Shown: positions 8,912 to 17,251 of the stretch, piece after piece
Position numbering within the stretch: the stretch's first letter is position 1
Layout of the letters: the number at the start of each line of letters is the position of its first letter
Origin: Syntrophomonadaceae bacterium
GTDB taxonomy: Bacteria; Bacillota; Dethiobacteria; DTU022
Direction: 5' to 3'
Length of the DNA: 48,130 nt
Assembly (NCBI GenBank): GCA_007119965.1
Contig: SKOR01000077.1
Location: 1-48,130 of the forward strand
Program-made: the position numbers and the translations under genes
The notes under the pieces: generated by a model
The model's database searches: none
What the model saw: the letters and a program-made list of their open reading frames with translations, nothing else
Told to the model about the DNA's origin: nothing

Positions 8912-8941
8912 TTGACCGAAACGTTACTGCTCTGCTATAAT
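8912..8941 (+). promoter_or_regulatory. Sigma-A type promoter of the flgB transcript
   Basis: TTGACC at 8912-8917 and a perfect TATAAT at 8936-8941 are separated by 18 bases. The predicted transcript start, about 8948, lies immediately before the first paired base of the c-di-GMP aptamer. That spacing supports both calls. An AT-rich palindromic stretch lies directly upstream. Confidence 0.8.
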
Positions 8942-8950
8942 AAAAATGTA

Positions 8951-9036
8951 AGTGACTGTTAAAGGCAAACCCGTAGAAATGCGGGGGCGCAAAGCCATGG
9001 GTCCGCCTACAGCGGATTGCCAGGTTGCCGGTCTCT
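8951..9036 (+). ncRNA. Class I c-di-GMP riboswitch aptamer (GEMM-I)
   Basis: The leader shows the GEMM-I core in order: GGCAAACC at 8964-8971, a stem 8971-8975/8980-8984 closed by a GAAA tetraloop, CGCAAAGCC at 8988-8996, a second stem TCCGC/GCGGA at 9002-9006/9012-9016, and GCCAGGTTGCC at 9019-9029. The closing stem P1 is formed by 8954-8958 with 9029-9033. The GAAA loop is the expected GNRA loop that docks into the second helix. The aptamer binds c-di-GMP. The segment GGTTGCC (9023-9029) can instead pair with GGCAGCC (9070-9076) in the downstream terminator, which predicts an OFF switch in the presence of ligand. Confidence 0.92.
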
Positions 9037-9066
9037 AAATCATGGGAAAAGTCTATATAATAACCA

Positions 9067-9098
9067 TGAGGCAGCCAAATTGGCTGCCTCATTTTTTT
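9067..9098 (+). terminator. Riboswitch-controlled intrinsic terminator
   Basis: A near-perfect hairpin, GAGGCAGCC (9068-9076) with GGCTGCCTC (9082-9090), lengthened by flanking A-T pairs, is followed by seven T residues at 9092-9098. It sits about 30 bases after the aptamer and upstream of the flgB ribosome site. Its 5' arm is complementary to the aptamer's 3' core, so it is the expression platform of the c-di-GMP riboswitch. Confidence 0.92.
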
Positions 9099-9124
9099 GC
9101 CTGAAAATTGGGGAGGGTGCAGAA

Positions 9125-9529
9125 TTGTCTCTGTTTCGCGATGATACAATGTCCCTATTATTAAAAGGATTGGATGCAGCTTCCCTTCGCCAGCAGGTAA
9201 CCGCAAATAACCTGGCTAATATGAATACACCCGGTTTCCAGCGCAGCGATGTCTCTTTTGAAGATCAACTGCTGAAAGCCAAAGGCCAGACAAACGCTCC
9301 GCTTAGCAGGACCCATCAAAAGCATTTTCCCCTTACACCGAATCCTGACATCGCTCCCCTCATTAAAACCGATCGGACTACGGTCAGGAGAATTGATGGC
9401 AGCAATGCAGATATTGAAAGAGACATGCTGAATATGGTCAGCAACCAGCTGCGTTATAATTCTTATGTCCAGCAGTTGAACACACGTTTTAACAACTGGC
9501 GTTTTGTAATTAATGAAGGGAGGCGTTAA
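9125..9529 (+). CDS. flgB: Flagellar proximal rod protein FlgB
   Basis: A 134-residue rod protein. The open frame runs further upstream through the riboswitch, but the family N-terminus (LFRDDTMSLLLKGLDAASLR) and a GGGAGGG seven bases upstream place the start at TTG 9125; ATG 9149 is the alternative. The rod family signature TANNLANMNTPGFQRSDVSF follows. The C-terminal NADIERDMLNMVSNQLRYN is typical of FlgB. It forms the proximal rod with FlgC and FliE. As first gene after the c-di-GMP riboswitch, it and everything transcribed with it should fall when c-di-GMP is high. Confidence 0.95.
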   Translation: MSLFRDDTMSLLLKGLDAASLRQQVTANNLANMNTPGFQRSDVSFEDQLLKAKGQTNAPLSRTHQKHFPLTPNPDIAPLIKTDRTTVRRIDGSNADIERDMLNMVSNQLRYNSYVQQLNTRFNNWRFVINEGRR

Positions 9530-9531
9530 AG

Positions 9532-9993
9532 GTGAGTATGTTTTCTGCTTTTCGAATCTCTGGTTCAGCACTGACGGCTGAAAAGACCCGCCTGGATACA
9601 ATTGCCGGCAACATCGCTAATATGAACACAACAAGGACTGCTGCAGGAGGCCCATATCAACGCAGGACCGTCGCTTTTGCCGAGGATCTGGCCCAAAACT
9701 GGAGCAAGAGGGTTATTGACAGGCCTTTTTACGCCAGTATAGAAGTCGGCCGTAATTATCCGGGCCAGGGGGTCCGCGTTGACCGTATCTTTGCCGATGA
9801 TCGCCCGCCGATGATGGTTTATGACCCGGAGCATCCTGACGCCCAGGAAGACGGCTATGTTATGTACCCGAATGTCGAGCTGGCCAAAGAAATGACCGAT
9901 ATGATTACGGCCCAGCGTTCCTACGAAGCCAGTACAACTGCAGTGCAGACGGCAAAAAGCCTCTATATGAAAGCTCTGGAAATCGGACGCTAG
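9532..9993 (+). CDS. flgC: Flagellar proximal rod protein FlgC
   Basis: A 153-residue protein starting at GTG 9532 (or ATG 9538), two bases after the flgB stop, with GAAGGGAGG upstream. The N-terminal motif LDTIAGNIANMNTTRTA and the C-terminal NVELAKEMTDMITAQRSYEA are diagnostic of FlgC. The middle segment RVDRIFADDRPPMMVYDPEH is also standard for the family. It assembles with FlgB into the proximal rod in the cell wall. Length is normal. Confidence 0.96.
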   Translation: MSMFSAFRISGSALTAEKTRLDTIAGNIANMNTTRTAAGGPYQRRTVAFAEDLAQNWSKRVIDRPFYASIEVGRNYPGQGVRVDRIFADDRPPMMVYDPEHPDAQEDGYVMYPNVELAKEMTDMITAQRSYEASTTAVQTAKSLYMKALEIGR

Positions 9994-10006
9994 GAGGAAA
10001 TCATTT

Positions 10007-10324
10007 TTGAATGAAATCATCGGAAATAAAGTTAATCCATTTATCGACCGCAGTATTATAGATCGGAATATCACTTTTCGTGAGCATGGTTCCGACAAGG
10101 CAGACCAGAATTTTGCCGAAATGCTGAACGGTATATTGAGCAATGTCAACCAGCTTCAGATTGACGCTGACCAAGCAGTCGGCCAAATGCTGACCGGAGA
10201 CATAGAGAATATCCACCAGGTACTAATCAAGGCGGAAGAGGCCCAGTTAAGCCTTCAGCTAACCTCGCAGGTTGTCAATAAAGTGCTGCAGGCCTACCAG
10301 GAGATATCAAGGATGCAAATATAA
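10007..10324 (+). CDS. fliE: FliE, MS-ring/rod junction protein
   Basis: A 105-residue protein starting at TTG 10007, with GGAGGAAA six bases upstream. The C-terminal two thirds match FliE: FAEMLNGILSNVNQLQIDAD, then DIENIHQVLIKAEEAQLSLQ, and VVNKVLQAYQEISRMQI at the end. FliE joins the rod to the MS ring and is exported early. It closes the flgB-flgC-fliE unit. An inverted-repeat element separates it from fliF. Confidence 0.95.
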   Translation: MNEIIGNKVNPFIDRSIIDRNITFREHGSDKADQNFAEMLNGILSNVNQLQIDADQAVGQMLTGDIENIHQVLIKAEEAQLSLQLTSQVVNKVLQAYQEISRMQI

Positions 10325-10359
10325 AACAGTAAAAAAAGAAAAGACAAAATCAGGAACAG

Positions 10360-10496
10360 GAATTCAGGAGCAAGAAGTCAGGATAAAGACACAAATACTT
10401 GAATTACAGGAACCAGGGAACGATGACTAAATATGCAGGGTTCGCAGCGTTCTAAAACACACTCAACTTAGATTCTGACTTCTTACTCCTGAATTC
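10360..10496. repeat. Long inverted-repeat element between fliE and fliF
   Basis: Two 25-base arms, 10360-10384 and 10472-10496, are reverse complements with two mismatches. Each arm begins or ends with GAATTCAGGAG or its complement, and they enclose 87 bases. The right arm is followed by TTTTTT (10496-10501). The left flank also carries repeated CAGGAA words. The structure fits a miniature inverted-repeat element or a repetitive extragenic palindrome, with no coding sequence inside. As RNA, the arms would form a long stem ending in a U tract, so it could also attenuate transcription into fliF. The rest of the fliE-fliF gap shows nothing else. Confidence 0.75.
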
Positions 10497-10515
10497 TTTT
10501 TTATGGGGTGTTATC

Positions 10516-12075
10516 GTGGCCGACGAAACAACTGATCAAACAACCGCAGCTGGAGCACAGGGCAGTGTCGGGCGTATTTGGAGCAGCCTGAATCCCGCGG
10601 CCAGGATGGCAATAATTGGTGTTGCCGCTGTTGCTGTACTCTTTATTGCCGTATTGTCAATTATTTCAGCCACCCCCGCCCAAATGGAGGTCCTTTACAA
10701 CCGGCTTGATCCGGGTCAGGCCCGTGAGGTTGCCGCTGCCCTGGATGAGATGGGCGTTGCTTATGAACTGGAAAATGACGGCACCACCATCGCTGTCCCG
10801 CGGGAACAGCGGGACCGCCTGCGGATCACTCTGTCGCCCGACCTGTATGCCCAGGGTATCGGGTTTTCTCTTTTTGAAAACGGGGGTCTGGTGGCCAGTG
10901 ACTTTGAGCGCAGGGTGCAGTGGCAGATTGCCCTCGAAGAAGAACTGCGCCGCACCATTACCAGTCTCGATGCTGTAGAACAGGCCAGGATCCACCTTGT
11001 GATAACCGAGGAAGGGGTTTTTGTAAGGGAAAGAATTGATCCTTCTGCCTCGGTTTTATTGAGGCTGAGCCCCCTTGCATCATTGAGTGATTCCCAGGTC
11101 AGGGGTATATTAAGCCTGGTGGCAGGTAGTGTGGAAGGGTTAAAGCCGGAGAACGTTTCGATCATAGATGCGAACGGAAATGTCCTGTATGATGCCTTTG
11201 CAGCCCTGGGTGAGTTGTCTGCTTCTAACGTTGTTGAAGAACAACTCCAGCTGAAAAGATTATTTGAAACAGAGCTGGAACAAAGGTTGCGCTCTATCCT
11301 GGAGCAGGTCTACGGGCCCGGCAAAGCAGTGGCCATGGTTTCTGCCGATATGGATTTTGATACCAGGGAGCAGACTAATATTACATACGACGGGAATCCC
11401 ACCCCCCGTTCAACTCACGTGATCAGGGAAGAGTCAGAGAATGTCGGTACACCAAACCAGGAGGTTGGCGAACCGAATATCCCCGGCCAGGCTGCCGTTC
11501 TGGGGGGAGGCGGAGATTCAAGTTACCTGCGTGATGAAGAAATTGTCAACTATGAAGTAAGTGAAACAAGGGAATACATAAATACCGCTCCCGGAAAGGT
11601 AGTTCGCCTGTCTACCGCTGTGATGATTGACAATGACGGAAATGATCCTTTTTTAGCAGAACAGGTTGAAGTGCTGATTAACTCTGCCGTAGGCATTGAT
11701 GAAGCCAGGGGCGATACCGTCAGTGTTCAACTCCTGCCCTTTGATGCCACCTGGCTTGAAGAAGCAGAACCGCTGGTGCCTCCTGAAGCTCTGCCCGTCC
11801 CGATGCTTTGGATTATCATAGGCGCGTCGGCGCTTCTGCTTATTTTGCTGGCGGCATTTTTCATTATACGGTCCAGGGCGCGCCGCCGCATGGAAGAAGA
11901 GCGTGAACTGGATGCTCTTTCCCTGGAGGAAGAGTTAAAAGCGAGGTCACTGAAAGATGCAGATCGGGCTGAACCCGGTGAAGCTGAAAGCAAAGCTCAG
12001 ACCATTCGCAAATTGGCCAATGAAGAACCTGAGAGTGTTGCCAGTTTGCTTAAAACCTGGCTTACGGAGGAGTAA
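10516..12075 (+). CDS. fliF: Flagellar MS-ring protein FliF
   Basis: A 519-residue membrane protein starting at GTG 10516. The first membrane segment is at about residues 34-53 and the second at about 429-451. The YscJ/FliF ring-building domain lies between them, with VLYNRLDPGQAREVAAALDE, RVQWQIALEEELRRTI and ARIHLVITEEGVFV. The cytoplasmic tail ends in NEEPESVASLLKTWL, the short segment that binds the N-terminus of FliG. FliF forms the MS ring in the cytoplasmic membrane, the base on which rod, switch and export gate are built. FliG is encoded seven bases downstream. Confidence 0.97.
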   Translation: MADETTDQTTAAGAQGSVGRIWSSLNPAARMAIIGVAAVAVLFIAVLSIISATPAQMEVLYNRLDPGQAREVAAALDEMGVAYELENDGTTIAVPREQRDRLRITLSPDLYAQGIGFSLFENGGLVASDFERRVQWQIALEEELRRTITSLDAVEQARIHLVITEEGVFVRERIDPSASVLLRLSPLASLSDSQVRGILSLVAGSVEGLKPENVSIIDANGNVLYDAFAALGELSASNVVEEQLQLKRLFETELEQRLRSILEQVYGPGKAVAMVSADMDFDTREQTNITYDGNPTPRSTHVIREESENVGTPNQEVGEPNIPGQAAVLGGGGDSSYLRDEEIVNYEVSETREYINTAPGKVVRLSTAVMIDNDGNDPFLAEQVEVLINSAVGIDEARGDTVSVQLLPFDATWLEEAEPLVPPEALPVPMLWIIIGASALLLILLAAFFIIRSRARRRMEEERELDALSLEEELKARSLKDADRAEPGEAESKAQTIRKLANEEPESVASLLKTWLTEE

Positions 12076-12081
12076 TCAATC

Positions 12082-13092
12082 ATGATCGCAACCAAAAACA
12101 TTTCAGGCTTGAGAAAAGTAGCGGTCTTCCTTCTGGCCCTGGGGCCCAATGTGTCAGCCAGCATTCTGAAGCACTTTAGCGAGGCTGAGATTGAAAAAAT
12201 TAGTTTAGAAATAGCCAACACCACGAGGGTGGAGAGGGATCAGCTGGATGAAATCTTAGATGAGTTTTGTGCCATTAATGAGGCCCAGAAATATATGGTT
12301 GATGGAGGGTATGATTATGCGCAGGCCATCCTTGAACAAACCCTGGGCCCGCAAAAAGCCTCCGAATTAATGAAGCGCCTGAGGGAATCCAGTAAAATCA
12401 AACCTTTTACTTTTGTGCGTAATGCCGATGCCAAGCAGCTGGTTAACATGATCGGGCAGGAGCATCCTCAGACCATAGCATTTATCCTTTCTTATCTTGA
12501 TTCCGACCAGGCCGCGATGGTGCTCTCAGAACTGCCCCAGGAAATCCAGAGTGATATCGCCAGGCGTATAGCGGTGATGGAGAGGACTTCTCCACAGATT
12601 ATCAAGGGTGTGGAGAGTGTGATGAAGGAACGCCTTTCTACAATATTCCAGCAGGACTTCACTGCAGCCGGCGGAATCGGCGCTATTGTCGATATTCTCA
12701 ACAATGTTGACCGGGGCACCGAAAAGCTGATATTGGAGGAATTGGAAAAAGAGGATGCTGAACTCGTTGAAGAGATCAGGCAGCAGATGTTTATCTTTGA
12801 CGATATAGTCAACCTCGATGACGCTTCGATTCAAAGAGTGGTCCGCGATCTCGACAATAACGATATAGCGATGGCCCTGAAGGGTTCGGGTGACGAAGTC
12901 AGGACCCGGATATTTAAAAATATTTCCAAGCGTGCCGGTGAAATACTGCAGGAGAATATGGAGTTTATGGGCCCGCTCAGGCTGCGTGAGGTTGAAGAAG
13001 CCCAGCAGAGGATTGTGGCTGTGATCAGGCGTCTTGATGAAAGCGGAGAAATCATAATATCACGGGGTGGCGACGATGCCATTATCGCATAA
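12082..13092 (+). CDS. fliG: Flagellar motor switch protein FliG
   Basis: A 336-residue protein preceded by ACGGAGGAG. The middle domain carries the EHPQTIAFILSYLDSDQAA signature. The C-terminal torque domain contains FDDIVNLDDASIQRVVRDLD and the helix with charged residues facing the stator (LKGSGDEVRTRIFKNISKRA), ending in EVEEAQQRIVAVIRRLDESG. FliG couples MotA to rotor rotation and binds FliM and FliF. The 3' end overlaps the start of fliH by 17 bases, so the two are probably translationally coupled. Confidence 0.97.
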   Translation: MIATKNISGLRKVAVFLLALGPNVSASILKHFSEAEIEKISLEIANTTRVERDQLDEILDEFCAINEAQKYMVDGGYDYAQAILEQTLGPQKASELMKRLRESSKIKPFTFVRNADAKQLVNMIGQEHPQTIAFILSYLDSDQAAMVLSELPQEIQSDIARRIAVMERTSPQIIKGVESVMKERLSTIFQQDFTAAGGIGAIVDILNNVDRGTEKLILEELEKEDAELVEEIRQQMFIFDDIVNLDDASIQRVVRDLDNNDIAMALKGSGDEVRTRIFKNISKRAGEILQENMEFMGPLRLREVEEAQQRIVAVIRRLDESGEIIISRGGDDAIIA

Positions 13093-13972
13093 AGTAGTTT
13101 ATAAACAACCTCTGATTTGCGGCGATTGTAATTATGATGCCGAAAATATTTATGCCTCCGGGCAACCGGCAGGCGCTGATCATGACGGCCAGAGTCAAAA
13201 CAGGGCCACGGCTGCAGATCAAGACAACGGATCAGTCGCTTTCTGGTCCGATCCCGGCTCCGATCCCTGTTCGCCGGGCAGCCCGGATAACGGGGCTGCT
13301 GAATACGGGACAGAAAACAGCGGTCAGAATTGCCAATCCGAAAAAGCCGGAAGCAACGGTAAGAGCGATTCAGACGTTGATACGGTCAAAAAAGTCGAGC
13401 GGCTTCTAGAAGAAAAATTTGAACAATGCCTGCGTGAAAGTTATGAACAGGGCCTGGCCAGGGCAGACGATGAATGCCGTTCAATGCGGGAAAAAGCGGA
13501 AGCTAAACTCAGGGAGACGGAATTGACCCTGCTTGAAGCAAAACATCATTCCAAAGAAATTATCGCTTCTTCTGAGAGAAAAATCGTTGAACTTGCCATG
13601 GCCGTTGCTGAGAGGCTGATCTATAACCAGCTCGATGCAGCACCTGAAACGGTGACTTCCATAGTCCGTGAAACGATGAACATGCTTAATGGTGGTGAAC
13701 ATGTCGATTTATATGTGAACCCTGCAGATTTAGCCCTTTGCCTTGACTACAGCGATGCCCTGAAGGAAGAGTTTAAAGAGATTACAAGGCTTGAGGTCCT
13801 GCCTGATCCCGAAATGCCACGGGGAAGCTGCCGTATCGAATCGGAAAGCGGTGTAGCGGAATACCTGATCGATGAAGAGAAAGAGCAGCTTAAGGCAATG
13901 CTTTTAAAAATTGCCCGCAGCGAAGAAGAACAGCAAGTTAAGGAGGACGACTTCGCTTATGACCGGCACTAA
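13076..13972 (+). CDS. fliH: FliH, regulator of the export ATPase
   Basis: A 298-residue protein. ATG 13076 (MPLSHKVVYK) is preferred over GTG 13067; both lie inside the end of fliG. Residues 20-100 are low in hydrophobic residues and rich in Gly, Ser, Asp and Gln, probably disordered. The remainder has a long helix with repeated Glu/Arg spacing and then the FliH/HrpE domain (KIVELAMAVAERLIYNQL, MLNGGEHVDLYVNPADL, MPRGSCRIESESGVAEY). FliH dimers hold the ATPase FliI at the export gate and inhibit it. The stop overlaps fliI by 14 bases. Confidence 0.9.
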   Translation: MPLSHKVVYKQPLICGDCNYDAENIYASGQPAGADHDGQSQNRATAADQDNGSVAFWSDPGSDPCSPGSPDNGAAEYGTENSGQNCQSEKAGSNGKSDSDVDTVKKVERLLEEKFEQCLRESYEQGLARADDECRSMREKAEAKLRETELTLLEAKHHSKEIIASSERKIVELAMAVAERLIYNQLDAAPETVTSIVRETMNMLNGGEHVDLYVNPADLALCLDYSDALKEEFKEITRLEVLPDPEMPRGSCRIESESGVAEYLIDEEKEQLKAMLLKIARSEEEQQVKEDDFAYDRH

Positions 13973-15284
13973 AACCTCCAACGGAAAATACCTTTCAACA
14001 CTCACGGCCCTTCCGGGCGGCCGGGTGATGGGTAAAGTGCGCCAGGTTATCGGTCTGGTTATCGAAGTCAGTGGTATAAGGCCCTTTATTGGCGAAATCT
14101 GTTATATACGTTCCACTAACGGTTCTGCATTTATTGCAGAGGTCGTCGGCTTCAGGGAAAAATGCTGCCTGCTGATGCCCTTAGGTGATCTGCAGGGAAT
14201 AGCTCCCGGCTGCGTAGTCGAGCCGACGGGAAAAAGCTTCTCCCTGCGGGTTGATGAACTGTTGAAAGGCAAGGTGCTCGATGGACTGGGTAACCTTTTG
14301 GATTCAGGCCTGCCGCCCTTAGGCCCCGATGACGGTGAAGAATACCCCGTTAACAACGATCCGCCTAACCCGATGGAAAGGCGCCCGATAGACTCAATCC
14401 TTTCTACAGGCGTTAAAGTCATCGACGGCCTGATGACTTGCGGTGAAGGGCAGAGGGTCGGAATATTTTCCGGCAGCGGGGTTGGTAAAAGCACCATGCT
14501 GGGGATGATTGCCCGGCACAGTGCTTCTGATGTCAATGTGATAGCCCTGATCGGTGAAAGGGGGCGTGAAGTCGGCGATTTTATCCGCAATGATCTGGGA
14601 GAAGAAGGCCTTAAGCGCTCCGTAGTGGTTGTTTCCACTTCAGACCGTCCGGCTCTGGAAAGGGTAATGGGGGCCATGGTTGCCGTTACGATCGCTGAAT
14701 ATTTCCGTGATTGCGGAGCAAAAGTTATATTTATGATGGATTCGGTAACCCGCCTCTGCATGGCCCAGAGAGAGATTGGGCTGGCCGTTGGGGAACCTCC
14801 ATCGACCAAGGGTTATACCCCCTCGGTATTTGCCCTGATTGCCCGCTATCTTGAGCGTTCAGGCACATCAAAGCGGGGCAGCATCACCGGGTTCTATAAT
14901 GTTCTGGTAGACGGCGACGATTTTACCGAACCGATAACCGATGCAGTACGCAGTGTTCTTGACGGCCATATTGTCCTGTCCAGAAAACTTGCCTCGCAGA
15001 ACCATTTTCCGGCAGCCGATGTGTTGAATAGTAACAGCCGACTGATGCTTAACCTGATCAGTCCCGGGCACAGGGATCTGGCAGCCGAAGCGCGGAAACT
15101 TCTCTCTACATATGAGTCGATGGAAGATCTGATTAATATCGGTGCATATGCAGCCGGGTCACAACCTGATATTGATCGGGCGATCCAAAAACGGCCCGAA
15201 TTATTGAAATTTTTAAGGCAGCAGCCTGAAGAAAACTTTGCCCTGGGTGAAACCCTGGCCCAGATGGAAAAAGTAACCTATTGA
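13959..15284 (+). CDS. fliI: Flagellum-specific export ATPase FliI
   Basis: A 441-residue ATPase. AAGGAGG at 13940-13946 fixes the start at ATG 13959, although the frame is open further upstream. The P-loop SGSGVGKST lies near residue 173, the Walker B stretch VIFMMDSVTR near residue 258, and the F1-beta-like signature PSTKGYTPSVF and GSITGFYNVLVDGDD follow. FliI energises export of rod, hook and filament subunits together with FliH and FliJ, whose genes flank it. Length and motif order are normal for the family. Confidence 0.97.
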   Translation: MTGTKTSNGKYLSTLTALPGGRVMGKVRQVIGLVIEVSGIRPFIGEICYIRSTNGSAFIAEVVGFREKCCLLMPLGDLQGIAPGCVVEPTGKSFSLRVDELLKGKVLDGLGNLLDSGLPPLGPDDGEEYPVNNDPPNPMERRPIDSILSTGVKVIDGLMTCGEGQRVGIFSGSGVGKSTMLGMIARHSASDVNVIALIGERGREVGDFIRNDLGEEGLKRSVVVVSTSDRPALERVMGAMVAVTIAEYFRDCGAKVIFMMDSVTRLCMAQREIGLAVGEPPSTKGYTPSVFALIARYLERSGTSKRGSITGFYNVLVDGDDFTEPITDAVRSVLDGHIVLSRKLASQNHFPAADVLNSNSRLMLNLISPGHRDLAAEARKLLSTYESMEDLINIGAYAAGSQPDIDRAIQKRPELLKFLRQQPEENFALGETLAQMEKVTY

Positions 15285-15312
15285 ATTAATAAGGCCGGGA
15301 GGAACCAGGATT

Positions 15313-15762
15313 ATGAGCTCTTTCAGTTTCAGAATGCAGCGCCTGTTAGGTTTCCGAAATATCCAGGAGCAAGAAGCAAAGCGGGAGCTTAGCCTGCGCC
15401 ATATAGCCCTGGAACAGGAAACAGCCAGGTTGAGCGGCCTGAAAATGGAAGAAGAATTGGTAATAACCAGGTGGAGGGAGCAGATACAGGAAACCATCAA
15501 GCTGCCCGGGCTCCAGGCGGTTCAGGAATACAGCAACCTTCTTGAAAACCGGGTTATACAGCAGGCCAGGCAGTACCATAAAACCAGGGGCAGGGTTGAA
15601 GAACAGCGGGATTTAGCCCGTCAGTGCTGGCAGAAAAAACGCATGCTGGAAATATTAAAGAGCAAAGCCAGCCTTGAACATCAGCGTCAGGAACAGATAA
15701 TGGAGAGAAACCTTATCGATGAAATAGTCCTGAATACTTATAACAGGAAAGGAGGTGAATGA
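15313..15762 (+). CDS. fliJ: FliJ, export apparatus coiled-coil protein
   Basis: A 149-residue protein made almost entirely of two long charged helices, the FliJ antiparallel coiled coil. The N-terminus FSFRMQRLLGFRNIQEQEAK fits the Gram-positive FliJ pattern (F..R...LL..R...E), and the C-terminal half (HQRQEQIMERNLIDEIVLN) ends in the conserved E..DEI..N. FliJ links the ATPase ring to FlhA and recycles chaperones. It lies directly after fliI, with GGGAGGAACC upstream, and its stop is two bases from the proposed fliK start. Confidence 0.88.
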   Translation: MSSFSFRMQRLLGFRNIQEQEAKRELSLRHIALEQETARLSGLKMEEELVITRWREQIQETIKLPGLQAVQEYSNLLENRVIQQARQYHKTRGRVEEQRDLARQCWQKKRMLEILKSKASLEHQRQEQIMERNLIDEIVLNTYNRKGGE

Positions 15763-15763
15763 A

Positions 15764-17236
15764 TTGAAAGTAGACCAGTTTATGCCGGAACAGCCTGAAT
15801 GCCTGATCTGCAGAGCAGGCTCTGCGGAGAAAGAAGAGGGCGGCGGTATGTTTGCCGCGGCATTAGACAAAGCCCTGGCCGGTAAAGCGGGCGAATCCGA
15901 AACAGAAACCGAAGCATTGGGCGGGGATCCTGAAAGGGCCGAAAAAAAAGAAAATGAAAAACAACACCCGGAATATTCTACAGGTGTTAAGCCGCACCAT
16001 GAACACGGGGGTCATGAAAAGTACCCGGGGGCGGTCAGTATCAACTTCCGGCAGGCGGATTCTGAAGCCCTGCTTAAAGGCAAACCGGCTGAAGAAGGAC
16101 AAGACGGCAGGGAGAAAGTTGAAAAAACCCCTGCATCTCCCGCTAAAAGCGAGAGGGTTCCGGTCGCGTTTGCAGGAAAAGCTGCTTCCGGAGTTGACCC
16201 CGTTCCCGAAGGCCTGGTAAGAGAAGCAGACAGGACCGGTACGGAATCTAAAATGAAGAATCATAAAGAGCAATCGGACATGAAAAACGAGATTCCGGGG
16301 AGTATTCCGGAAAAGGCAGCCGAACTGCCGGGGGCAGTGTCCTTACAAAAAGAACAGGCGGCAGGCAAAGAGCCTTTTGAAAAGGATGTGAAAAAACCCG
16401 CCAGCGGAGAAAGGGCTGAAAAAGCAGCTAAACCAATAGCCGAACCGCTAAAAGCCGAAACTTTATCCGGCAGGGACGGGAAAAAGGCCCCTGCTGAAAA
16501 GACTGCCGACCAGTCTGCCGGCAGGCAGCCGGAACGTATTTCGGAAAGGCAAAGAAGCGATATTCCGGAATTCAGCAAAACAGTTGAGCAGCAAAAAACG
16601 GCAGCAAAAAAAGCAGAAATACCGGTGGTTCCAAGTGGCTTGGCTGACAGGGAAACTGCCGTAAACGCGGTCAGGGCGGAAGGTGCGAGGCCGCAACCTG
16701 TTACATCTGCACCGGAACAAAGCCCGGCATTTGATCAGCTGCCCGTGAAGGGAGATCAGGGCCTGCATAGTATCAGGGTTCCTAACAGCCGGCTGCCTAA
16801 TCTGAAAGAGAACGTGATGCAGCAGCTTGAGGGCCGCATGGTTTACCTGCGTGAAACAGGCGGAAATCCCGCAGAGATGCGTTTAACTCTGCACCCCCCG
16901 GAACTCGGCGAAATTACAGTCCGCGTGTTTTCCAGGCAGGGCAAGCTTTCTGCATCAATAGTTACAGAAACAGCCCTGGTCAGAGAAATTCTGGAAAGCA
17001 GCATCACTGAGCTGCGTCAAAGGATGAACCTTGTCAGCATTGACTTTGAGCAGCTTGACCTGGCGACGGCGGATAAAGAATCTGGCGGTTCTGATCGGCC
17101 GGGCGACAGGCATTACCCGGGGAACCCGGAGCATGCCGATTCTGAAGGAAAGGCAATTGTGGATCAGGAAAGCGGAATGCTCCCCGATCATGGGGCGCCC
17201 GATTCCTTAAACCGGAGCATTGATTTCTGGGCTTAA
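15764..17236 (+). CDS. fliK: Hook-length control protein FliK
   Basis: A 490-residue protein. The frame opens at GTG 15755, but that codon lies inside the GGAGGTG ribosome site, so TTG 15764 is preferred. Residues 30-320 are an extended region rich in Glu, Lys, Ala and Pro with low complexity, consistent with the molecular-ruler part. The C-terminal domain (about 355-435) shows the FliK pattern: GNPAEMRLTLHPPELGEITV, GKLSASIVTETALVREIL and ELRQRM. FliK measures the hook and triggers the specificity switch in FlhB. It is followed by flgD, the hook cap gene. Confidence 0.92.
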   Translation: MKVDQFMPEQPECLICRAGSAEKEEGGGMFAAALDKALAGKAGESETETEALGGDPERAEKKENEKQHPEYSTGVKPHHEHGGHEKYPGAVSINFRQADSEALLKGKPAEEGQDGREKVEKTPASPAKSERVPVAFAGKAASGVDPVPEGLVREADRTGTESKMKNHKEQSDMKNEIPGSIPEKAAELPGAVSLQKEQAAGKEPFEKDVKKPASGERAEKAAKPIAEPLKAETLSGRDGKKAPAEKTADQSAGRQPERISERQRSDIPEFSKTVEQQKTAAKKAEIPVVPSGLADRETAVNAVRAEGARPQPVTSAPEQSPAFDQLPVKGDQGLHSIRVPNSRLPNLKENVMQQLEGRMVYLRETGGNPAEMRLTLHPPELGEITVRVFSRQGKLSASIVTETALVREILESSITELRQRMNLVSIDFEQLDLATADKESGGSDRPGDRHYPGNPEHADSEGKAIVDQESGMLPDHGAPDSLNRSIDFWA

Positions 17237-17251
17237 AGGAGGCCAATTGAT

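Noticed and set aside
9017-9124. Upstream extension of the flgB frame through the riboswitch
   Set aside because: The region is structured leader RNA with a terminator; a strong ribosome site and the family N-terminus place the start at TTG 9125.
14102-14809. 235-residue minus-strand frame opposite fliI
   Set aside because: It is Ser/Pro/Arg-rich with no family resemblance, and fliI on the plus strand is unambiguous.
16000-16900. Long open frames on the minus strand opposite fliK
   Set aside because: They are shadows of a low-complexity Glu/Lys/Ala-rich gene; no ribosome sites or recognisable families.
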